A program made the translations under genes and the position numbers. A stretch of 64,000 nucleotides of DNA, taken from positions 62,001 through 126,000 of the forward strand of contig JARBJD010000105.1 in the NCBI GenBank assembly GCA_033064195.1, read 5' to 3'. The DNA is from Blattamonas nauphoetae (Eukaryota; Preaxostyla; Oxymonadida). Positions 30,292 to 41,822 of the stretch are shown here, piece by piece. A model generated the notes under the pieces. It saw nothing but the letters and a program-made list of their open reading frames with translations, ran no database searches and had not been told where the DNA came from. How positions within the stretch are numbered: the stretch's first letter is position 1; each line of letters begins with the position of its first letter.

Positions 30292-33200
30292 ATGGGGGTC
30301 CACAATTCTCGGTTGGCCAATATCCAAAGGCCGTCAGATGTGTTCTCGATGCCCGAGTTTCCAACAGAGGGCATCGAGATCGGACCTCCAACGCACATCA
30401 AAGAATCTCAGCTCATTGACAAATTTTCCGCTGTCTGGAGTGTGAGGGATGAAAATGGAGAATGGACTCCAGTTTCACAGGGATTGTATGCCTATCTTGT
30501 ACTTCATTCATTCACTGTCTTTCAGTTTCTTTATCCCGAGGAAACAAGACATTGGTCACTCAATAAAAGTGGATGTCTATCCGATTAGATACCACCTCAA
30601 ACGTCCAAACCCTGCCGAGAAGAATCAAATGCCAACAATTGATATTATCCACGTTCACAACGAGCTTGTTCAGGTTAGATCAAAACTCACGCCACTCGAC
30701 CAAGCCTGTCTGGACAAGCAGATTTTATATTCACTGGTTTGAACCACAATATCAATTCATTATCCTTTCGTTTGTCCTTCTACATCAAGGATGGATCACC
30801 GAGCTCTGAATTCTTCGAAATGGAACTGATTGATTATCATGGAACGGGAATGCAACAATTTCGACGAAACACGTTGGCAAAATACGAAAAAATTGCAGAG
30901 CATGCTCAGCAACCTCGACGCCACGAACACATTCCCCAAGACAAACAACCTGCGGACGATCTTCAATCTGACGTCATGAAACGACCATCCACGGACCTAG
31001 ACGCGTTTGGCTACAATGAACCATGCATCCAAGTGAACAGAGGAGATGTTTTCTTTTCGGTTCGAAGCGAAAATCCAGTCCGTTCTCTCAAATCACTCTG
31101 GTTGGAAAAACGATTCGGTCGCGAAAGTGCGGAATACGCCCGTTTCATGGATATCGATGAGCCATTTTTCGCAGATGATGAGATCTTTCGATTGGATCAA
31201 CAGTACAGCATCTACCTTCAAGATCACTTGTCCGTCATGCAATGGCATTGCACCCCACCCGTCTCAATCAAGAATTCCCAGCCTTCACTATTCCTTCCAT
31301 CAAGAGCAGATCAAAAAATGCCAAAACGCAAAAAATTTCAATCTATCAACTCAAAACCCCGAAACACGATCTATCTTGACAAAGAAGGAAAAGTATATCT
31401 TGGGGAGGAGCCTGACAACGAACTAACCGAAGATGAAGAACTCTGGAGAATCCGCGCTCCATTAATTGTGGATATTATTTGTAGGCGGCAACCTGATGTT
31501 GTATGTTTGCAGGAAATACCGATTAAAGGTGTAGCTCAATTTGCACGCTTGATGCATTGTCTCTACGATGGCGCTTTTCTCACAATCCTCCCACCAAAGT
31601 CTGTTATGCTTCCAAATGACATGGTGAACGTCTGGCCTCCTGGATATTCGCTTGACATCTACAGAGAGTTCGGAAATGGAGTTTTCTGGAAAAGAGCTCG
31701 AATGAAAATGAATGGAACGCCATTTTCACTCAATATGTTTGAAAAAGAAATGCTTGCCTCAGCCCATACAATGGCTACGACACATGGATCCAAAAACGCC
31801 CCAGAGAAAGTGGAATTTGGTGGAGATGATGGTGGCCGAAGTAACACGCTACCAGGGAATGATCCAACACCATCACCACCACCATTCACCCCTGGTACTC
31901 CTGCATCGTCTCTCTATAATTTTTCATCTCCAACACCGACATTGTCTCAAGCTTCCCGTGTCGACCCAAAAATCGGTGGATCGGACAAATGGTCATCAGA
32001 ACTCGAAAAAATGTTGCACTCCAATGATCCAGCAGCGGCCAAACTCGCAGAAATTCAATATGCGATCGGACTTACAGCAGCAAGGATTGGACTTTGTGAA
32101 ATGCGATCAGTTGGGGTTATTCTAGAACCATCAGAATTCTTGCAAGGAAAAACGATGTATGGCACACCCCTCACATCTTTGCATGATGAGAAATCGGCAG
32201 TCAAGCAATTGATGGACAATTTCGAGTATGATCGCGACATGAAATATCGGGCCAGAAAAGAAGTTCGAGAAAAGGAAGAAAAAGAGCAGATCATCAGAGA
32301 AATTGAGGAAGTTGAACAACTTGCGTTTATGCGAGACAAAGAAAGAGATAAAGTTAGACTAGCAAAGTTAAAGGATGTCCAAGAAAAGAATGAGGAGAAG
32401 AAGACGAAAGCGACTGGGACACAAGACAACACCGAATATGGAGAAGAGGAAACCCTTAAGAACACTAAAGGAGATGATATTGTGACAGAGGGAGGAAAGA
32501 AGAAGAAGAAGAGGAAGAAGAAGAAACAGCAGGAAAGCGAGACCTCGCTCGACCTCAAAAGCCGTCTGCTCGAACTCCCCTCCCGACCATCGCCGTCTGG
32601 AGACGAGAAGAAGACATCAACGATGGACGCTATTGCCAAGCCAGGAAAGAAGCAAGCAGGCGTGTTCGACTTGAACTTGTTTGAACCCGCTCAAGTCTCA
32701 ACACAACACACGATGGAAGTCAAGGATGTGAATGTGTCGAAGATGGATCAGAAAGAGAAGGACAAGTTTGAGAAGGAAGTCGAGGCAGAAGTGGAAGAGC
32801 TCATGCAATACAAGAACGAGTCTGACAAAGCAGTGATGGAGAGCACTGGACAGATGGCCACTTCGCTCATCCAGAAACTGAAAGCGGAACTTCGAAGCAC
32901 AGAAAACACAGAAGGACTGAAAGCGATCATCAAATACAAAGACGGCACGCACAGCAGCAAGCGGAGTCGAAAGACGGAAGGGATGACTGCAGAAGCAGCT
33001 GTGAAGGCTCGTACTCGCCATAAATCAGAGGTCTCACGATCAGAAATCGAAAACGATATCGATCTTGTGTTGGACAGCGACGATAACACGATGATTGTGG
33101 TTGGCGATGATGGGAGGTTCGTTCGGGCGAATTTGGATGGATCCCAAAAGGAATATAAACATCGCTGGTTCACTCACACTCCTGTTCGGACGATCAAAAT

Positions 33201-36200
33201 CCCTCATCCGACCATCGCACAGTGGTCCTCTGGATGGTTGAACATCTCTCCGTGGCAGCACAAGACAGCTCGGCGGTTTGCGTATCAAAACTCAATGAAC
33301 TCCCATTTCACGGGTCCTCAGGTGATGGTCACGAGCAGTCTGACTTTTGGAGATGGCACTTTTGGAGAGGATATCCGATTTGCTCAAGTTGTGAATCTCA
33401 TCCGCGCAATTTACTTCAGAATTTCTCGATCGACGTGGGGGAATGGTATCATCCTTCGTTCACAAGCAGGGCTTGTCTCGATTGGGTCGGACCAGATCGG
33501 AACAGCATCCGATTCATCCAGTAATGGCACAGGTGTCACTTCAGCCCTGTCATCGCAGATCTTCCCTCTCCACTCGCCAGTCAGAACTCGTGTTCCAATC
33601 ATTATCTCTATCGATACAGCATCTGCTTCACTTCAATCAGTTGTGATGCGAATGCTTCTTTATGGAATGGAGACTTCGCTCCATCCATCAATCCGCCACT
33701 CACCTGTCGTCGCCTCGTTGTTGAATCTTCCATCATTCGTGTCCAATCCATTCGAAATGAAAGATATGTCACCACAGGAAAACATACTCGGCTCAGACCT
33801 GAAGGAGATCGAGCGAAGAGTGATGTTGAAAGAAGAATACGAAGAAATCCACGCATTTGATGTCTTCAACGACCAAGTCAACTACTTCCACATGCGACAG
33901 TACAGAGATGGAGATTTAAGAGACATTTTCAGAAAGCAGACCAACCAAGATCTGTTCCTGAAGTCGAAGGGTATACTGTCTGATGACCAGATTGCAGAAA
34001 ACGAGGCGAGGAGATCAGAGGAATACCAGAGAAGGAAGGACAACTTGGCAAGATGGAGGAAGGAGGAGGAAATACTGATGAAGAAAGACGAAGTCCGAGA
34101 AAAGAAATTGATGGAGATGCTGAAAGAGAAGCACGATGTCACTGTCGACTACCAAGTCCCTTCACAACCAGTTGGAACGACAATCGAAGAAGACTATGAA
34201 TGCTATGACAAGTTCTGCGGGGCAGGCAACAATCACCTTCCAATCAGGGCTCGTCCACGACACTATTCGATGGTGTGGGATCCTCTCAACTTGGGCGAGC
34301 GGATTGGGAAGAAGTTGACGAACCAGGATGTTGCACAGATTGAGACTGTGTTCCCAGTCTTCGTGAACAGAAAGCGGGATGGTGTTTTGTGTCTCTTGTT
34401 CGATCCAACGGTTGATTTCACGCCGTTCTTCACACAACAGACAGCATCTGGACCGACCTGGTGGTGGCTTCCAATGGAGGACGAGATCGAGGAGCAGAAA
34501 GAGAAGGATAAACTCCTCAAGCCACCAGAGCCGGAAAAAGAAAAATCAGAAGTTTCAGTCGAATCAACAAAAACTGGTGGGACATCAATCACACCGTCCT
34601 CTGCGTTTTACGATCCTGCCACAAACTCCTATTTTGGAGTCGGTGATCCTTCCATCTTGAAACAGGAATCAGAGCGAGCCAAAAAGCGACGACTGATCCG
34701 ACAAAAGCAGAGACGCTTCAACATGACCTCACTGTGGGTTGGTGTGGCTGTGGTTGATCAGAACAGCGGTGTCCTCCGCCTCTCCAACGCAACTCGTCTC
34801 TCGGAACTGATCGGACCTGGCGCAATGGCTGAATCCGCACAAGGCGCTATGAAGAAGATCCCTCTCGCCCAACCAGCCAGTCTTGATGCTGCCCCGCCTT
34901 ACACCACCAGCAGCGAAATGAGCTCGTATCCAATCCCGTCGTACCAATTCTCAGCTGCGATGCCATACTTCAACCGGACAGAGTCCATCTCAAATCTGAT
35001 CTCGGAGGCGGAGGGTAATGTGTTAATTCCGACAGCAACTCCGTCCATCCGAGCCACTCCGCATTCGATCAGCGACGCGGCGAGTGAGATGAGTCTGAGC
35101 GATCTTGGTGACAACAGAGGAATGACAATGATGGACGAGAGACCACAGGACGTCAATTGGAACATCGCAGACAGTCAGGACGGATTCTCCCAAGACTTCT
35201 CCACTGCGTCTGCTCCAGCCGACGTCATTCCAATCCGACGCCATAGACAACGTGACAAGACCCTCGAATTCTACACTCGCCGAGGATTCAGACGGACGGG
35301 AGATATCAAAGGAGTCAGCTCATCTGTGTATGTCCCCCCAGCTGAAGTCCCCGCAAGCATCCACATCAACCCACTCGGACTGCTGCCCGGGCTTGCCTAT
35401 CAATCGATGGATAACTCACCTTTCTCAGCTCAGTTGTCCGTTTCATCGCACATGTTCGGTTCTGACACGACTTCGGTGGCACGAGGAATCCAGTCGGGCA
35501 TGACATCTGCGGTTGCCCCAAAAAATCTTCTTGAGCAGGCAACTCGGATGCAGCAAGACTTCCTCCTCCACCCCTCTCTCCCCTACCAACAGCATGCGAT
35601 CGAATTCCACGCCCCGTTCCAGATGACAGAGGCGTGGAGTTATGTGACTGGAATGGGAACAGCACTCTCGTGTGTTCATGAAGACGACGGAGAGCTTGTT
35701 GCTGCTCGTGGAGATTGCATTTTCAGCACAATGAAGATGCACCCGATCGCCACATCCACAGTCAAAATGGGATACGGAACACCCGAAGCTGAAGTCTACA
35801 CGAACACCCAAGAGAGAGCACGAGACAGAAAAGAGAAAGAAAAGGACGAGAAGGATCTTGCTGATCGGAAGGAGAGACGGAAGAGAGATGGAGTCGAAGA
35901 TGGAGCAACTGGCAGTCTCTCATTCCTCATCGCAAAGAAATCGCAGGACATCCAATCGCAGGAGAGACAAGCCATCGAACACCGTCAAAATGATCTCCCG
36001 CAGGCTCTTGTCAGCGATCTGGGGCCTGCTGAGAAGAAGGAGGAGGAGGACGACGACATGAAGAACGAGCCACCAGCTGTTCTTTATGATGGAGTGATTA
36101 ACGAGCTGAAGCAGAAGGGGGCATCCTCGATCCCACAACTGGAAGAGGACTATCCCACAATCTCCCCAAAAATGCAACAAGACGCTCTCCGACTCGATAC

Positions 36201-36474
36201 TCTCCTGTTCCCGTCGACACATCGTCCCGTCACAGCCGTGTTCCATCGATTTTGGGAGGACAACGAGGATTACGCTGGGAGAGTGAAAAAGGTCCTGAAA
36301 AAGGAATTCGATGCAATGCTGGATGTTATCAAAAAGAGAGAAATCGAAATGTATCGAAAAGAAAACAATATTATCGTCACTCCAGCTTCGGTTGACTCCC
36401 AAAAGCATTCAATTTCTCTGGAGACTCCAAAGTCTACAGGAACGTCCTCTGTCAAGTCAAAGAAACCCCGATAA
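30292..36474 (+). CDS. Giant endonuclease/exonuclease/phosphatase-fold protein, CCR4/PDE12-like
   Basis: Exons 30292-30485, 30526-30736 and 30790-36474 join in phase to 2,029 residues. The start is the first ATG after an in-frame TGA. An N-terminal segment (FIPRKQDIGHSIKVDVYPIR) resembles the beta-sandwich before the nuclease domain in plant CCR4 and in PDE12. The EEP motif IICRRQPDVVCLQEI follows, with the catalytic Glu at about 377. Later blocks are weaker: PIIISIDTASAS near 1077 sits where DFNS is expected and keeps Asp but not Asn. STHRPVTAVFHRF near 1944 matches the closing S-[DT]-H-x-P-V motif of EEP phosphatases. Long charged insertions (KKKKRKKKKQQ and coiled coil) separate the blocks. 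It may be a deadenylase relative with an altered or lost active site. Substrate unknown. Confidence 0.72.
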
Positions 36475-36618
36475 GTGTTAAAGTTCCCGAACTCTTTATT
36501 TCCACTTGTTGATCTTCATTTCAAGGTTGTTTGAACTCGCTAAGCATTAGTCAAAAGAGATGTTGGGTTGAGCAACCGACATCTTTTTCCTGATTCTTCT
36601 ACTCATTTTCAAGTCATC

Positions 36619-39600
36619 ATGAGCGGAAGAGACACAAAAAAAGAGCGGACTATTGTCTCAATTCAATATTTTCTTCGGAATCACCTTTACGGGACAGCCA
36701 ACACACTCTGCGACGAAGCTCTCGAAACTTATCGTGGAGATCTTGTGTTCACATTCTGGAAAGCATATGCTCTCAGTCAGCAAGGTCTTGCTCATCATTT
36801 TTTCAACAATTTTCCTTATTTATCCTGATATCATTGTCTCAATGAAGGTTACACTAACGAAGCGATGAATATGCTTTCCCCTATTTCAACAAAAGAGCCA
36901 ATCCAGCTCGCTGCTTGTAACTTGCTTCTTTCAATCAATCAACAAACAGAAAAACAAGGTATCCCTTCAATCTCTCTTCTAAGTCTTTTTCACATCTTGT
37001 TCCTCACATCCCTCATCAAAGATGAAACAACCATCCGACAAATTACCGACCTCATTTCTACAAGTATAGAACGTGCTACTAATGAAGCGTTATGTTTGGC
37101 AGGAATGTATTTCATCGTCTCGGACCAAAACACAAAAGCGATGGAATATCTCGTTCGTGTATGCCACTGTCTTTTTGTCTGAGTATTATGTGGAGAACTT
37201 CCTATTTTTCTCCATTTTTTCCTCTCAATATACTTTTTTCTGCCTGTATCCATCTCATTGTTTTCCCTCAACATTTCTCAGGCTCAACAACGTGATTCCC
37301 GCTCCCGAACGACAACTCTACTCAATGGGTGGAGTGTTGTAACCAGTTCACAACCAATTGTTCAATCGAACACCTTCGAGACACTGAAACAGTTTTGGGA
37401 AGACTCCCAAGATGTCGATGCTCTCCTTTGTCTTGTTCGATTCCACGAACGAAAGAAGAATGTGAAAGTACAGCTTGATCTACTTATCCGTGCACTTGAA
37501 AAGTTGAAAGACTTCCTCCCTGTGGAACTTGAGAAAATGGAAGCACAATTTGCGGCAGGCTACGCAACTGAGGCTTTTGAGACTGCAGCTGGAATCGGAG
37601 AAAAACATAATGACTGCATCCCTGCCATTGGAATGGTATGATTTTGCTCTTCCTCCTACCTATTACGATGTTCGTCCCAACATCATTTCTTGCTGTTTCT
37701 CAATCTTCCAACTTAATTTATCTTCTCTTATCGTGTTCAGCTCACTCTCTACCAATGCTTGTACCAACCTTATGAATCAAAAACGATCGATATCATTAGA
37801 AATCTCATCTCCAAATTTGTCAAAACAAAACAGTTCTCCCCAAAAGCTTTTGTGAAATACGTTCAACCCGCAGTAAGCGTCTGCAGCTATGTTCCTTCAC
37901 CCCTTTCGAAACTTCGTGATGGCTGCAAGCATGTCCATGGACGTGTCTTCTCGGAGCTTAACTCCTCTTTTTCATCATCTTCGCCCACAAACCTTGCTGC
38001 ATTCTATTCCCTTTGGGGCTACATCAACATATATTTGGGTGACATTAAAGAGGCTAGTGCCAGATTCGATGATGCTGTGAAAGCTGATCCATCAGATCTG
38101 AACGCCATTTGTGGAATAATCTGGTGTCTCCTGGAAAAGAATGATCTCCAAAATGCTTTTGATCAGCTTGATTTTTTGATGACTGTCCAGGAGTCCAATG
38201 GGCTGTCGTCTCTTCCTCTTTATCTGAACGCTCGACTCACATGGCTCAGGACCCACAACAGGTCACGATCCATCGCCCTTATTGATAAGGCACTGACTTC
38301 ACATCTTTCTACCCTCTTTCCCTCAATCTCAATGTCTCGATCTTCCCCTTTCACTCCATCCATGTTCCAGAATCCTGTTGTCCTCCCAAGTATTGATTTC
38401 TACACTAAACTCGATTTTGCTCTTCTCACCCGGATTGTTGATGTTATTCTCCACTCACTTCCTTCTCAACCAATCAGTCAAGACCAGACCCCACCTGTGA
38501 TTAACCTCCGTCTCACACAAACACTCACAATGCTTCTCAGGTACATCCCAGCTTCATCAAAACTCTTCCTCCAAAATGCGCAGGTGTTTTACCTGAATGC
38601 TCGCTTCAGTGATTGTGAAAAAATGTTATTGAAATGTCTGAACGAGGACGATGACCAAGATCAAAAAGACAGGCAGCCTCAGTCGGGAGACTCTTCTGAT
38701 TTGAAAGAGGCGTCTCTTCTCCTCACACAACTCAATCTCCAGACAGGACATTATGAACAAGCAAAGGAACGGCTTGATTCGGCCCTGGCCTCTGACTTCA
38801 GCATCGAAAAGGATGTCAGTTTCAATGTCCTACGTGCCCAGACTCTCCTCTGCTCAAAAGCACAAGACGAAAACGAACAAGGTCGAGATATCCTCCTGCG
38901 CGTGCTGGAGATGCCTGGAGTGCGTGTTCGGACGACAAAAGAAGGAAAGAAGAAGGATGCTGCTGAAGCAGCACCAGCAACTGATCTCTCCAAATCGTCA
39001 GATACAAATGATGTTGTAACGGAGAGCATGAAAGTCACGATTTTCATCGAACTCTCAAAATGGTTTGAGAAAAAGGAAGATTACAAATTGGCGCAGAAGT
39101 ATTTGGAGGAAGGATTGATTGAGATGAAAGACACGAGCGAGGAGATATCACTCACACTCGCTCTGAGTGACTTGTACGTCAAACAAGGACAGTTCAGCAA
39201 ATGCACCTCCCTTCTTCAGTCCATCCCTCGTTCCTCACCTCAGTACATCCAATGCCAAACACAGCTCGCTGAAGTTCTCTTAAAAGGGAAGGGCGACAAA
39301 GCAGCCTTTATTCTCATCCACCGACATATCGCTGAAGTATGCAGAATTACATCGTCGTCACTTGTCAAACTTGCAGATGCTTATTTCCGAGTGGACAATG
39401 TCGACAAAGCTCTTCAATTCTACAAAGCGGCGTTGGAGAGATTCAGAGGAGGAGAGACAAAGAGGCTTGCGACAGAGCAGGCAAAGGAGGAGCTGAAGAA
39501 AGAAAGGAAAGCGAAGAAAGCTCAGGGAGGAACAAAGAAAGAGGACGATGAGGAAGAAGAGGAAGAGGAGGAGGAAGAAGAAGAGGAGGAAGAGGAGAGT

Positions 39601-41726
39601 GAAGAAGACGAGGAAGGAAGCATGCTTGTGAAGGGAAAAGAACTTGGTTTTGCTGGTTTGAATGAAGTGTCTCTCTCATCCAAAATCGCCAACGTGTATG
39701 TCTCCATGCACAACTACAAGGAAGCCATCAAGTTTTACGAGGAAGCCATCATCAAATCGAAGAAGACTCATCAGCTCACGCGAGAGCTGGCTCTGGTCCA
39801 CTTGGAATTGAAGAACTATCCACGTGCTGAACAGACAATGGCAAGAATTCTGGTTGATCTGAAAGATGAGGACAAGGATGATGGCATGTCGATGGATCAG
39901 ACGAAAGATGCTGTCGCCAGTCTGGGAATTATGGCTCGGATTCAAGTTGCAATGGAGAAGAGCACAGACGCACTGAAAACCCTCGCTCGTGCGGTGACTC
40001 TTCAGCGTTCTGTACTCGCACAGGTCAGTCAGGCAACGGGACGGCCAGCCAAACGAGGGCCGAACGAGGGTGTGTTGAACATCCGGTCGGAGAGGGACAT
40101 GATGGACACGGAGAGAAGTGTGATGGCTCAGCTGCATGCTCTGCGAGGACAGATTCTTCTCGAAGAAAACAACACGGAAAGGGCTCTTGAATCATTTAAC
40201 GAGGTGATCTCGTACGACAACACAAACATGCAGGCACTCTTCACACTCGCGAAACTATCACTCGCGTCTGGCGAAGTCGAAGCCTGTGAACGTCTCTGCA
40301 GACAGATTCTGGAGCAGGATGATCAGAACGAGAACGCACTGCTCATGCTTGCTGATGCCACTGCTTCGAAAACAGCGAAGAAAGGAAGCACCGACCACAA
40401 CATTGTGAAACCATTCCGAGAACTACTTTTGGTCAACCCCCGCCGCTACTCCGCTCTCTCCAAGTCTGTTCAGCTGTACTACAGGCAAGGGAAGCTTGAA
40501 TCTGCCTCTGAACTTCTCGAACTGGCAAAGGTGGAAAGCCTGAAGGCCACTGGGACGATGGAGGCTGGATTGTCGTTCTGTCTTGGGCTGTATCATCGAT
40601 ATCGTTATGTCCTCCGTGAAGCCATCATCCACTTCAACGTCTGCCGAGATGACGCTGAGTGGGGACATGCCGCTGTTGTGCAGATGTGCCTGATATATTT
40701 GAATTATGAGTTTGAGAGGAGCTACACTCCAACTCAACAGAACGACAAACTCGCAGAGGACGAGCTCCAGTCACTTAACGCAGCTCTTCTCCTCGTCAGG
40801 AGACAGATCTTCAAAGAAGGAGGAAAGACACCGTACAAACAGAATGAACTCCCGACTCCAAATTTGATCGAACTCAAACTGCTCGAGTTCTACTGTCTCG
40901 TCTCGGCTGTCGTTGGGGACGCTCCGGGTGCAGACGGGAGACGCAATCAAGACACCATCTTCGCAACAGCTAAGTCTGACCTCGCTCTGGAAGCAAAACG
41001 GTTGGAAGAATGGAGCAAAAAGTTGAAGGATGTGGATGGCGTTCCAGTTCTCCTGGCACTTGCTCATTATCATCACAGAATTGGTGCAGATACCAAAACT
41101 AAATCGCTGCTCAAGTCTGTCACAGCATACAACCCAATCCCATCGATCTTTGAGGAGTTTGAGAGAGCTTATTTGATGCTTGCTGAAGTCTTCTTAGAAG
41201 TTTGTTCACATCTCTGATTCAATCTCTGATCTCGATTTCTTCATTCATTCCTTATGTCTTCTGTTTTTCTTTCTTCATTCATTCCTTATGTCTTCTGTTT
41301 TTCTTTCTTCATTCATTCCTTATCTCCTCTGTTTTTCTTTCGTAATCTCTCTTCTTTCTTCACCAGCTCAAAAAATACGATATTCCAGAAGACTACTGCA
41401 AGAAGTGCCTCGCACTGAACAAGTCGAGTGCTAAGGCATACGAACTCCTTGGCCTCGTCTATGAAAAAGAACAGAGTTATGTCAACGCTGCAGAGAACTA
41501 CGAAAAGGCATGGAAGCTTCGGGACAGCCTCGATGCAGCGATTGGGTTCAGGTTAGCGTTCAACTACATGAAGGCTGCACGATATTTGGATGGGATTGAG
41601 GTGAGTCGGAGGGTTTTGGAGAAGAACCCGAATTATCCCAGAATTAAGGAGGAGATCTTGAATGAGTGCAGGATGAGGGTACGAATTCCTGTGGAGAATC
41701 AGCAGGTGGTCTCTCTGAGGAAGTAG
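36619..41726 (+). CDS. IFT139: IFT-A subunit IFT139 (TTC21 family)
   Basis: Exons 36619-36784, 36848-36958, 37022-37158, 37282-37635, 37741-41199 and 41367-41726 join in phase to 1,528 residues. TPR helices run throughout. The N-terminus (IQYFLRNHLYGTANTLCDEA, then LVFTFWKAYALSQQG) and the C-terminus (AFNYMKAARYLDGIEVSRRV, LEKNPNYPRIKEEILNECR) align with TTC21A/B ends. IFT139 is a peripheral IFT-A subunit needed for retrograde transport in cilia and flagella. The protein is about 200 residues longer than human TTC21B. Part of this is a lysine-rich then poly-Glu insertion (about 39480-39620) between TPRs. Intron 5 (41200-41366) carries a 34-bp tandem repeat. The gene converges on Nup155 with 96 bp between stops. 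Confidence 0.92.
41239..41340 (+). repeat. 34-bp tandem repeat in IFT139 intron 5
   Basis: Three head-to-tail copies of a pyrimidine-rich 34-bp unit beginning CTTCATTCATTCCTTATG fill most of the intron. The third copy differs at a few positions. The repeats lengthen the polypyrimidine region before the CACCAG acceptor at 41366 and make this the longest intron I modelled (167 nt). Confidence 0.93.
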
Positions 41727-41822
41727 AGGGCTAGTTTCTTTCTTCATTCTCGCTTTTCGCATTTCGTGTTGGATTAGTTCTGCAAACAGTTTATCAATCT
41801 TCACAATTTGGGTGAAATGAGG

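Noticed and set aside
32055-32639. Antisense open frame of 194 codons inside the EEP gene
   Set aside because: It mirrors a Lys/Glu-rich coding region, giving Phe/Ser-rich antisense sequence without family features.
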